Source: Desulfobulbus sp.
Lineage (GTDB): Bacteria > Desulfobacterota > Desulfobulbia > Desulfobulbales > Desulfobulbaceae
Length of the DNA: 41,151 bases
Direction: 5' to 3'
Assembly: GCA_028684915.1 (NCBI GenBank)
Contig: JAQUEZ010000037.1
Location: 1 to 41,151, forward strand
The notes under the pieces were generated by a model. The model was given only the letters and a program-made list of their open reading frames with translations. It did not search any database and was not told the origin of the DNA. The position numbers were made by a program, and so were the translations under genes. This document shows positions 34,397 to 41,151 of the stretch, one piece after another; within the stretch, counting starts at the first letter, position 1, and every line of letters starts with the position of its first letter.

Positions 34397-36547
34397 ATGG
34401 CATCGATCCAGGAAATACGATTTCAGGTGAACAATCTCGATTGCGCCGCCTGTGCCGCCAAGATTGAACATGCCCTGCGGCAAACCGAGGGGGTGGAGGA
34501 GGCTGTGCTTGATTTTGCCACCCTCACGCTGCACCTGAAGGCTGTCGATATCCCAAAAGCATTGGCTGTCATCGAGCACATTGAGCCTGAGGTCACCGTC
34601 GTGCCCTTTGCACAGATGACGAATAACGAGCACCATGCCCCGGAACACGGCGACGACCTTCGCCAGCAAGTGGCGATCATCCTCGCGGCGGGTGTGTTGT
34701 TCGCCGGCCAATTGCTTTTTGAAGAGCAACTGCATCAATCGTCATGGGCCTGGCTGGAATATCCTATCATGATTGCCGTTTATTTGCTGGCCGGATGGAG
34801 TGTTTTGACCGGTGCCCTGCGCACGCTGCGCCAGCGGCATTTTTTCGATGAAAATGTCCTCATGGTCATCGCCACCCTCGGCGCCATGGCTATTCACGCC
34901 TTGTCCGAAGCGGTCGGCGTGATGCTGTTTTTCAAAATCGGCGAATTGCTGCAGGATAGGGCCGTTGCCCGATCGCGGCGATCAGTGCGCGCATTGCTGG
35001 CGGCCCGCCCCAATCATGCGTTGCTCAAGACCGAAACTGGCTTGATGGAAACCACCCCTGATCGGGTGCGGGTGGGAGATTGTATCCTGGTGAAGCCCGG
35101 AGAAAAGGTCGCCCTGGATGGGGTAGTGGAGGAAGGGGTTTCCCAGATGGACACCTCCCCATTGACTGGTGAACCTGTTCCAGTGCAGGTCGGGCCGGGT
35201 GATGCGGTGATGGCCGGAAGCATCAACACGTTGGCGGCCCTGTCGGTGCGGGTCACCAAACCCTTTGAGGCCTCGTCCATTGCCAGGGTGCTGGAACTGG
35301 TGGAAAGCGCGATGACCCGCAAGGCGACCACCGAAAAATTCATCACCACCTTTGCCCGTTATTACACGCCAGCGATGGTGGGGATTGCGGCGGTCATCGC
35401 GCTGGCGCCGCCCCTGTTCATTGAGGGCGCCCAGTTCTCCACCTGGATCTATCGAGCTCTAGTCTTGTTGGTTATCTCCTGCCCGTGCGCCTTGGTGGTC
35501 AGCATCCCGTTGGGGTATTTCGGGGGCATTGGCCGGGCCTCGCGGAGCGGCATCCTCATCAAGGGCTCGATGTTCATCGATGCCCTGGCCAAGGTGAAAA
35601 CCGTTGTCTTCGATAAAACCGGCACTCTGACGCGAGGCGTCTTCACTGTCAATCAAGTCGTGACGGACAACGGCTTTACTGCTGATCAGCTGTTGCACAT
35701 GGCGGCGGCAGCCGAACTCCACTCCGATCATCCCATTGCCAAATCAATTGTCGAGGCAGCGAGAGCCAAGGGCTTAATTGTCGAGGCTTCCCTGGTTCGA
35801 GAGCACGAGGCTATCCCCGGCAAAGGCGTTAGCGCGGTGTACGATGGCAAGCGTATTGAGGTGGGCAACGACGCCTTACTTCACGCGCACGATATTGACC
35901 ATGGGAGCTGCGGTGCCAATGGCACCGTGGTGCATGTGGTGGTCGACGGCCAATACGCTGGATACCTCCTCATCGGTGACCAACTCAAAGCGGATGCACG
36001 GGTCACCGTGGAACGGCTGCGTGCCGCCGGCGTTTCCCAACTTGTCATGCTGACCGGCGATAACGAATCGGCAGCCGCTGACATAGCATCGACACTCAAG
36101 CTGGATCATTTTTTCGCCGGGTTGCTTCCAGAAGACAAAGTCCGCATTTTTGAACAGATTCGTGCGAAACGCTATCGGCATGGTGCGACGGCCTTTATCG
36201 GTGACGGCATCAATGACGCCCCGGTTCTTGCCCGGGCCGATGTCGGAGTGGCCATGGGCGCCCTGGGTTCCGACGCGGCCATCGAAACCGCCGATGTGGT
36301 GCTGATGACTGATGCGCCATCCAAGGTAGCTGAGGCTATAGACATCGCGCAACACACCCGAAACATTGTTCTCCAGAATATCGTCCTCGCCTTGACCGTC
36401 AAGGCGGTCTTTCTGGTGTTCGGCTCCTTTGGCTTGGCCTCCATGTGGGAGGCGGTATTTGCCGATATGGGGACAGCCCTGCTTGCCTTGCTCAATGCCA
36501 CACGGGCGCTTCGCCCCTCTCAACCTGCAAAAATCCTTGACTCCTAA
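34397..36547 (+). CDS. Zn/Cd/Pb-exporting P1B-2 ATPase
   Basis: The 716-aa ATPase (start 34397, AGGAGG 5 nt upstream; the frame opens at 34367) has one N-terminal HMA domain with LDCAACAAK (15-19). The core shows SCPCALVVSIP (CPC 362-364), FDKTGTLTRG (D406), SDHPIAKSI and [16 protein letters not shown] (602 onward). The last membrane segments carry K, then DMG, then N in the P1B-2 spacing (KAVFLVFGSFG; FADMGTALLALLNATRAL), typical of Zn/Cd/Pb exporters such as ZntA and CadA. It complements the P1B-1 pump at 7951. No regulator of the MerR or ArsR type is visible next to it. Confidence 0.92.
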   Translation: MASIQEIRFQVNNLDCAACAAKIEHALRQTEGVEEAVLDFATLTLHLKAVDIPKALAVIEHIEPEVTVVPFAQMTNNEHHAPEHGDDLRQQVAIILAAGVLFAGQLLFEEQLHQSSWAWLEYPIMIAVYLLAGWSVLTGALRTLRQRHFFDENVLMVIATLGAMAIHALSEAVGVMLFFKIGELLQDRAVARSRRSVRALLAARPNHALLKTETGLMETTPDRVRVGDCILVKPGEKVALDGVVEEGVSQMDTSPLTGEPVPVQVGPGDAVMAGSINTLAALSVRVTKPFEASSIARVLELVESAMTRKATTEKFITTFARYYTPAMVGIAAVIALAPPLFIEGAQFSTWIYRALVLLVISCPCALVVSIPLGYFGGIGRASRSGILIKGSMFIDALAKVKTVVFDKTGTLTRGVFTVNQVVTDNGFTADQLLHMAAAAELHSDHPIAKSIVEAARAKGLIVEASLVREHEAIPGKGVSAVYDGKRIEVGNDALLHAHDIDHGSCGANGTVVHVVVDGQYAGYLLIGDQLKADARVTVERLRAAGVSQLVMLTGDNESAAADIASTLKLDHFFAGLLPEDKVRIFEQIRAKRYRHGATAFIGDGINDAPVLARADVGVAMGALGSDAAIETADVVLMTDAPSKVAEAIDIAQHTRNIVLQNIVLALTVKAVFLVFGSFGLASMWEAVFADMGTALLALLNATRALRPSQPAKILDS

Positions 36548-36604
36548 CCCCGCACCATAGTTGCTCTCCACGATCTTTTGTCACGCAACGTTTGTTGATA
36601 AATT

Positions 36605-37348
36605 TTAGTCTGAGCAGGTGCCGGAAAAGAGCCTTTCCGCATCCCTTTGGTGAAAACCGCGCTCCCTGATCAAGAGCGCTGTCTGGGCTATGTCATAACC
36701 AATTCGCCTAATCTCCAACGTGTTGCGACAGTTGTCCCATATAACGTATTTTGCATGCGGATCGCCGTCTCGAGGTTGGCCGACCGAGCCAACATTGACG
36801 ATATGTCGACAACCAGGTCTAAGCTGAAGGAGATCGTGCCGCAACGAGGCAACCTCAAGTTTTTTTTCATCATAGTGAATGAGCATCAAGCGGTGGGAAT
36901 GCCCCGCAAAGGCGATATCAAATTGAGTCGCCGCAAAGAGTTCTCGAATTTCAGGTAAACTCATATGATGCAAATAGGTCGTCGGTGAATCAGGCGGACA
37001 GCCATGTACCAACAACGCTCCTTCCATTTCCCGAACGGATGGAAGATTTTTAATATATAACAGAGATGCGGCCGACAGATATTTCAGAGTCTGCTCCAAT
37101 GATCTGATCGCAAGTGGTGAAAGATCGCCGCGAGCATCCTTATCGACGACAGCCAACTCATGATTGCCCAAAATATTCGGGATGCCTCTTCTTTCCAATA
37201 GGCCGAGCACCTCTTCTGGTTGCGGACCGTACCCTATTGCGTCACCAAGATTGACAATCCGGTCGACACCTGACCGCTCGGTATCGTGCAAGCAACGGAT
37301 AAACGCTTCAAAATTCCCATGAATATCCGACATCACCGCTATTCTCAT
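36605..37348 (-). CDS. Calcineurin-like metallophosphoesterase
   Basis: The 247-aa cytosolic protein has all family motifs: SDIHGNFEAF (D8, H10), NLGDAIGYGPQP (D36), GNHE (61-64), VHG (114-116) and GHSH (149-152). It belongs to the YfcE/DUF-type phosphodiesterase branch and needs two metal ions. It starts 6 bp after the kinase gene at 37355, so the two are one operon. It might reverse the kinase's phosphorylation or act on a nucleotide; neither can be told from sequence. Confidence 0.88.
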   Translation of the reverse strand: MRIAVMSDIHGNFEAFIRCLHDTERSGVDRIVNLGDAIGYGPQPEEVLGLLERRGIPNILGNHELAVVDKDARGDLSPLAIRSLEQTLKYLSAASLLYIKNLPSVREMEGALLVHGCPPDSPTTYLHHMSLPEIRELFAATQFDIAFAGHSHRLMLIHYDEKKLEVASLRHDLLQLRPGCRHIVNVGSVGQPRDGDPHAKYVIWDNCRNTLEIRRIGYDIAQTALLIRERGFHQRDAERLFSGTCSD

Positions 37349-37354
37349 TCTCGT

Positions 37355-39268
37355 CTATCTCGCAGAATTGCTGGCGGTGGTGCTTTTCACTGTTCTAAAG
37401 CCAATCTCTTCGAATCCTTCCCAGGGGAAACGATTAACGATCGAGGGCAAGGAGCTCTTATCTTTAGCCTCCCCTTCGACACCACCAACGACCGCATAAC
37501 GATTCGTTTTCGACGGATCTGTGACGGCAGCTTGCTCGCGATAAATCCATTCACCGATGTCATGATTCAACCCTTTAATACCCAACAGATTCGGAAAAAA
37601 CGATGCTGCAGACAAGAGAAAGATGGAAGATCTTGATGCGGCTCTATTGTCAGCGCTCAAATTTCTCTCGCTTGGACCTCCACTCACACTTTCTGAAAGT
37701 TCATTATTCATTTTCGAGCTGTCTGCGCCCTTGACTATCACATACAGCATCTCCATCTCTGTCGGCAAACGTCTGCCGTAGTAGGTTGCAAAAGCTGAAG
37801 CGCCATAGCCGGTAACTCGCAAAACTGGATTCGAGGCGTGGGAGGGATCATTGACATGAAATTCGTTGTTTCGGTAAACGATTGGTTCGTATCCCGCGCG
37901 CACTTCGCCCAACAAGAACCAGTTTGCGCCTCCCCCTTTCACAGTTCCGCTTTCTAGGGTGATCTGTGAAAGATTGTGATTCAAAAAATCGACGAATTGT
38001 TGGTTGGTGACGAAAAACTCATCCATGTAAAAAGGGGTGACCTGCACCGATTGCTCTTTAATTTTAGATGAAATCGATGGAATCGTGAATTCCCCTCCAT
38101 TAATAATATGATTCTTTCCAATATGCTCAGACGCAAACGAAACGTTTCCTGTATCTGGCGTTTCGGTGACTGTTACGTTACCTGGTTTAGCTTGAAGTTT
38201 TTCTTGGCTTGATCCTGTTGATATGTTGTTCTTCAGTAAATCAAATTCGTGGTCACTCGTGAAGTGCCAAACGGTTATCGACAATACCGACATCGCCACG
38301 ACAAATAGACCTCCCCACATCCATTTAGATCGCAAAAGTTGGAATGCGTTATGCGGGCGAGGTGATTGCTCGACCTTGTTGCGCATCTCTAATGCATGAA
38401 TCGCACGTTCGAGTTGATCGAACAACTCCTGAACGGATTTCGTCCGCTCGTCTTTGCTCTCCACCGTGGCCGTTTGAATAATTTGGTCCAGTTCATGAAA
38501 AAAAGGTGTTTCAGTCTCGGCCAGTTTAGCCACTCTAAATGGAAGAGTTCCGGGTTTGATTTTGCCATCGACAGCTTCAAAAAGAATTTTACCGAGGGAA
38601 TAGATGTCGGCGCGTTGATCAGCCCTTTTAAAATCGAAGTAATGTTCCGGAGACATATAGGGCGGGGACCCTTTGACATCGATGGATTGCGTTACCGGCT
38701 TCAGGTTACAAGAACGCGCCAGTCCAAAGTCAGCGATCTTTGGGGTATCCTGGTCCATGAAAATATTTTCAGGCTTGAGGTCACGGTGCACGATGCCGTT
38801 ATCGTGCAAAGCCTTCACCCCGGCAAGCACCGGCATGAAATACCGCTTTATCCAGTTATAAACGGCGGCTTCATCCGGGTAAAAACCTTCTTCCGACATG
38901 GTGACCCACAGGGACCCGCCGGGAATGTATTCCATGGCGATATACTCTATGGAGACGTCTTGATCGCCCTTTTTTACGATGATGGAATCATAGTCAAAAA
39001 CCTGCAGCACATTGGGATGGCGAATCTGGGCCATGGCCTGCACTTCCCGTCGGAACCGCTGAACCATTGTCTCGGTCTCTCCGCTCCCCTCGTCAAGGGA
39101 TTCGAGCCATTCCCGTGAAACAACCTTGATCGCAACATCACGATTCAAATTGGCCTGGTGTGCCCGATAGACCTCACCCATTCCCCCCTTGTCGATGAAG
39201 CCAAGAATCACCCATTTGTTGTTGAGCACGTCACCAATTTTGAGCATGGTTTTAGATAAAGTTGTCAT
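37355..39268 (-). CDS. Membrane Ser/Thr protein kinase with FGE-sulfatase-like C-terminal domain
   Basis: The 637-aa protein (start ATG 39268, GGAAGGGG 5 nt upstream; a GTG at 39283 is possible) has a Hanks-type kinase domain: glycine loop DKGGMGEVYRA, K48, HRDLKPEN (161-168), DFGLA (180-184), SPPYMSPEH. A helix at about 317-336 crosses the membrane. The C-terminal part, outside the cell membrane, resembles the formylglycine-generating-enzyme fold: FYMDEFFVTNQQFVDFLN, a middle VLRVTGYGASAFATYYGRRL PTE block (split here) and a final WEGFEEIGFRTVK. FGE-like domains can be sensors or ligand binders. So it may report periplasmic state by phosphorylation. Confidence 0.88.
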   Translation of the reverse strand: MTTLSKTMLKIGDVLNNKWVILGFIDKGGMGEVYRAHQANLNRDVAIKVVSREWLESLDEGSGETETMVQRFRREVQAMAQIRHPNVLQVFDYDSIIVKKGDQDVSIEYIAMEYIPGGSLWVTMSEEGFYPDEAAVYNWIKRYFMPVLAGVKALHDNGIVHRDLKPENIFMDQDTPKIADFGLARSCNLKPVTQSIDVKGSPPYMSPEHYFDFKRADQRADIYSLGKILFEAVDGKIKPGTLPFRVAKLAETETPFFHELDQIIQTATVESKDERTKSVQELFDQLERAIHALEMRNKVEQSPRPHNAFQLLRSKWMWGGLFVVAMSVLSITVWHFTSDHEFDLLKNNISTGSSQEKLQAKPGNVTVTETPDTGNVSFASEHIGKNHIINGGEFTIPSISSKIKEQSVQVTPFYMDEFFVTNQQFVDFLNHNLSQITLESGTVKGGGANWFLLGEVRAGYEPIVYRNNEFHVNDPSHASNPVLRVTGYGASAFATYYGRRLPTEMEMLYVIVKGADSSKMNNELSESVSGGPSERNLSADNRAASRSSIFLLSAASFFPNLLGIKGLNHDIGEWIYREQAAVTDPSKTNRYAVVGGVEGEAKDKSSLPSIVNRFPWEGFEEIGFRTVKSTTASNSAR

Positions 39269-39458
39269 TTCGTCCCCTTCCACCCCTTGAGCGTTTTTTC
39301 AATCAGCTCGCGCATACTAGCTTCGCCGCAACTAATCTGCAACCATCGTCTCTTCGTCGGTGGATTGATTTATGGAGCCACCTCTGTCGGTTGTAGTTGT
39401 CGGGCGTAGCTGTATTGGTGGTGAGATCTGGATCTCTCGGCAAGGAATCTTACAGCCA

Positions 39459-39725
39459 TTATGACCCGGAAAGCATCTCTTTCATTTTGACAAATTGTTC
39501 CTCTGAAATTTCTCCACTGGCAAAACGTGCTTTTAAAATGGCCAAGGAATCAAGTCGATCCTTAGATGACCCTCGCAAACTACGCTCCTGGGTTTTCATG
39601 AGCCGGATTGCCAAATAAGCTATCAGCAAGATGACAACGCCCCATATCAGGAGCGACAGAAATCCCCAAGGGGGGAAAACGCCCTCCCAGCCTCTTGACA
39701 TCGATGTGTAATCGCAACCCCACAT
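39459..39725 (-). CDS. Small membrane protein with SHOCT domain
   Basis: Starting at 39725 (GGGAG 8 nt upstream) the product is 88 aa; a start at 39767 would run through the terminator. A transmembrane helix (about 18-40) is followed by a SHOCT domain with LAILKARFASGEISEEQFVKM. It is the counterpart of the gene at 7401: both combine an N-terminal helix, a charged linker and a SHOCT end, and both lie next to a zraP-like pair. Confidence 0.75.
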   Translation of the reverse strand: MWGCDYTSMSRGWEGVFPPWGFLSLLIWGVVILLIAYLAIRLMKTQERSLRGSSKDRLDSLAILKARFASGEISEEQFVKMKEMLSGS

Positions 39726-39750
39726 AATGAACGCTCCCTGCAAAAAATGA

Positions 39751-39779
39751 CGACACGGCTGCCGCATCCAGCCGTGTCG
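39751..39779. terminator. Bidirectional hairpin terminator
   Basis: CGACACGGCTG (39751-39761), 7-nt loop, CAGCCGTGTCG (39769-39779), a perfect 11-bp stem. TTTTTC follows on the + strand, and TCATTTTTT on the minus strand, directly upstream of the SHOCT gene's ribosome-binding site. Confidence 0.8.
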
Positions 39780-39796
39780 TTTTTCTTATCTGTACC

Positions 39797-40174
39797 CTAC
39801 CAGCATCCACACCCACCATACCCACTCATTCCGGCATGGTGCCCCATATTGAAAACCGGCAGGTTAGACGAACGGGCCTTAGCGCTCAACTGATCATGGA
39901 GAACAGTGATTTCCCGATTGAGTTCTGCGGCACGTTTGGGATCGGGATTGGAACTGGCCATAAGTGCGTTGTATTCACCTTGCTTTCCGGCGAGATCCTG
40001 CCGGAGCGAAGCCGTTTTCTCGTAAAAGTCCTGATAGTTGCCGTTGCTTTGGCCCCCTGCCATCGGTCCGCCCATGGGGCCGCCCCAGTATCCATCCCAG
40101 TAGCAGGCCATAGCCTGGGTGCCGATCAGGGTGAAAGTTGCTGCTGCTGCAAGGGTGAGTATCGATTTTTTCAT
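39797..40174 (-). CDS. ZraP-like periplasmic protein (copy 1)
   Basis: The 125-aa product has a Sec signal peptide (cut after AMA), a CYWDGYWGGPMGGPM segment with Cys, Trp, Gly and Met, then the ZraP core FYEKTASLRQDLAGKQGEYN, with DPKRAAELNREITVLHDQL, and a Gly/His-rich tail with Cys (GHHAGMSGYGGCGCW). It is about 90% identical to the gene at 40307 and diverges from the ZraS-like kinase beginning at 40974. AGGAG precedes the ATG. Confidence 0.85.
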   Translation of the reverse strand: MKKSILTLAAAATFTLIGTQAMACYWDGYWGGPMGGPMAGGQSNGNYQDFYEKTASLRQDLAGKQGEYNALMASSNPDPKRAAELNREITVLHDQLSAKARSSNLPVFNMGHHAGMSGYGGCGCW

Positions 40175-40697
40175 GATTATTTCTCCTGTGCTGTGTTTCG
40201 CATGTACGATTTAATTTCCCTGAAGCCATCATTTCCTTCTGATTGCTCCCTTAAAGACGGCACAATTGAACCGTATTTGGCTGCGCCGCCATTTCCCGAT
40301 TCATTTTTACCAACATCCGCCCATGCCGTATCCACCCATACGAGCATAGTGTCGCGTATTCGGACCCGGCAGGTGAGACGAACGGGCCTTAGCGCTCAAT
40401 TGATCATGGAGAACAGTGATTTCCCGATTGAGTTCTGCGGCACGTTTGGGATTGGGATTGGAACTGGCCATAAGTGCGTTGTACTCACCTTGCTTTCCGG
40501 CGAGATCCTGTCGGAGCGAAGCCGTTTTCTCGTAAAAGTCCTGATATTTGCCGTTGCTTTGGACCCCTGCCATCGGTCCGCCCATGGGGCCGCCCCAGTA
40601 TCCATCCCAGTAGCAGGCCATAGCCTGGGTGCCGATCAGGGTGAAAGTTGCTGCCGCTGCAAGGGCGAGTATCGATTTTTTCATGATTATTTCTCCT
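39871..40697 (-). repeat. Tandem duplication of the zraP-like gene
   Basis: The two copies share the ribosome-binding site, signal peptide and core almost base for base; the divergence is concentrated in the tail and in the 130-bp spacer. Confidence 0.85.
40307..40684 (-). CDS. ZraP-like periplasmic protein (copy 2)
   Basis: This 125-aa product is nearly the same as copy 1 through the signal peptide and core; the tail differs (PGPNTRHYARMGGYGMGGCW), losing an HH pair and one Cys. It is proximal to the intergenic promoters, so both copies may be transcribed together. The core YEKTASLRQDLAGKQGEYN corresponds to the helix in which ZraP proteins assemble. AGGAG precedes the ATG at 40684. Confidence 0.85.
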   Translation of the reverse strand: MKKSILALAAAATFTLIGTQAMACYWDGYWGGPMGGPMAGVQSNGKYQDFYEKTASLRQDLAGKQGEYNALMASSNPNPKRAAELNREITVLHDQLSAKARSSHLPGPNTRHYARMGGYGMGGCW

Positions 40698-40726
40698 AAT
40701 CTTTTTGTGTTCTACGAAGAGGTTCA

Positions 40727-40742
40727 TGGCACCATGGTTGCC
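40727..40742 (+). promoter_or_regulatory. Sigma-54 promoter reading toward the right-hand kinase
   Basis: TGGCACCATGGTTGCC: TGGCAC, 5 nt, TTGCC, with GG and GC 12 bp apart, a textbook -24/-12 element. It reads right toward ATG 40974 with a 5' leader of about 220 nt. Confidence 0.65.
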
Positions 40743-40757
40743 GTTTGCATGGTTCTT

Positions 40758-40773
40758 ATCAAATTGCGTGCCA
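40758..40773 (-). promoter_or_regulatory. Possible sigma-54 promoter of the zraP-like pair
   Basis: On the minus strand TGGCACGCAATTTGAT has a perfect -24 element and correct spacing but GA in place of GC at -12. It faces the zraP-like genes and overlaps the region of the opposite promoter. Confidence 0.4.
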
Positions 40774-40973
40774 TGGATTCAATTTGTCGTATAACATATT
40801 GATATTATAATATTTATATAGTTTTTTTGTCGAATCATTTGAGCATTTCAAGGTTCGGTGCCACGCGATGTGGGGTTTTATTACCCACCGTTATCGTCAT
40901 TGACATTGATTGTTGCTAAAATACCCACCTTGTATATAGTAAGATAAAAAAAGAATGATTACTTGAGGGCATC

Positions 40974-41151
40974 ATGATTCCAAAGACACGTCGCGGCAGC
41001 CGGTGGCAATTGCCCACATCACCCTGGATTATTATTGGATCGGTGGGAATTCTGCTGATTGTCGTGGTGGTATTGGCGGCGCAAAACTACAGCCGCGAAA
41101 AAAAATATATGTCGCAGATTTTAAGCGAGAAAGGCGCTGTTATTGTCAAGG
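40974..41151 (+). CDS. ZraS-like sensor histidine kinase, N-terminal part (runs off window)
   Basis: Fifty-nine codons are present. A basic start (PKTRRGSRW) leads to a membrane helix (WIIIGSVGILLIVVVVLAA) and then NYSREKKYMSQILSEKGAVI. This matches the kinase at 4528-6306 (WMIIG helix, then NYHQGKTSIENLLREKGDVL) position by position, including the REKG/SEKG motif that opens the periplasmic sensor. GAGGG stands 4 nt before the ATG. The gene is divergent from the two zraP-like genes, the same layout as module 1. The regulator should follow beyond the window. Confidence 0.85.
   Translation, partial: MIPKTRRGSRWQLPTSPWIIIGSVGILLIVVVVLAAQNYSREKKYMSQILSEKGAVIVK

Overview
The window is a metal-resistance island from a Gram-negative bacterium. 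Lipoproteins, tripartite RND pumps, ZraP-like periplasmic proteins and bacterial enhancer-binding proteins with -24/-12 promoters all point that way. The mix of sigma-54 two-component systems, HMBD/YHS metal modules, SHOCT proteins, a PII paralogue and IS66/IS21 elements suggests a Desulfobacterota-type (former deltaproteobacterial) host, but this is inference and no rRNA or tRNA is present to confirm it.

Layout. (1) 1-2126: mobile DNA. The 3' end of an IS21-type istB and the IS21 end repeats abut a truncated IS66 tnpB, which is followed by an intact IS66 tnpC. (2) 2542-3018: a small lipoprotein, first of three divergent paralogues. (3) 3170-7661: Zra-type module 1. A histidine kinase and sigma-54 activator (minus strand) diverge from a -24/-12 promoter, two tandem ZraP-like genes (the first lacking its core) and a SHOCT membrane protein. 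(4) 7951-19736: copper/silver block: YHS-HMBD P1B-1 ATPase, a Met-rich periplasmic protein, a lipoprotein, a YVTN beta-propeller, a CusCBA-type pump and a Met/His-rich periplasmic protein. (5) 19853-21298: a frameshifted HD-GYP gene whose 3' end runs into a decayed Tn3-family element with recognisable 38-bp ends. (6) 21665-25242: two-component system 2 (Cache kinase and sigma-54 activator), convergent with a 70-aa periplasmic repeat protein that has its own -24/-12 promoter. (7) 25699-31949: a second RND pump operon (CzcCBA-like) behind a near-consensus -24/-12 promoter, ending in a PII-like gene. (8) 31950-36547: a PilZ-like protein, two more paralogues of the 2542 lipoprotein, a CzcN-like isoprenylcysteine-methyltransferase-family protein and a P1B-2 (Zn/Cd/Pb) ATPase. 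(9) 36605-39268: metallophosphoesterase and a membrane Ser/Thr kinase with an FGE-like C-terminus. (10) 39459-41151: Zra-type module 2: SHOCT protein, two tandem ZraP-like genes and, divergently, the start of another ZraS-like kinase that runs off the window.

How it may work together. Three membrane kinases watch the periplasm. Their partners (two present, a third expected past the right edge) would activate -24/-12 promoters; the best candidate sites lie before the first zraP-like pair, the 70-aa repeat protein, the second RND operon and the intergenic region of module 2. Outputs are two RND pumps spanning both membranes, two inner-membrane P-type ATPases of different metal classes, and several small Met/His-rich periplasmic proteins that could buffer or deliver metal. 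PII-like, PilZ-like and HD-GYP genes inserted among the pumps suggest a second-messenger layer whose role cannot be read from sequence alone. All assignments come from reading the sequence by eye; no search was run.
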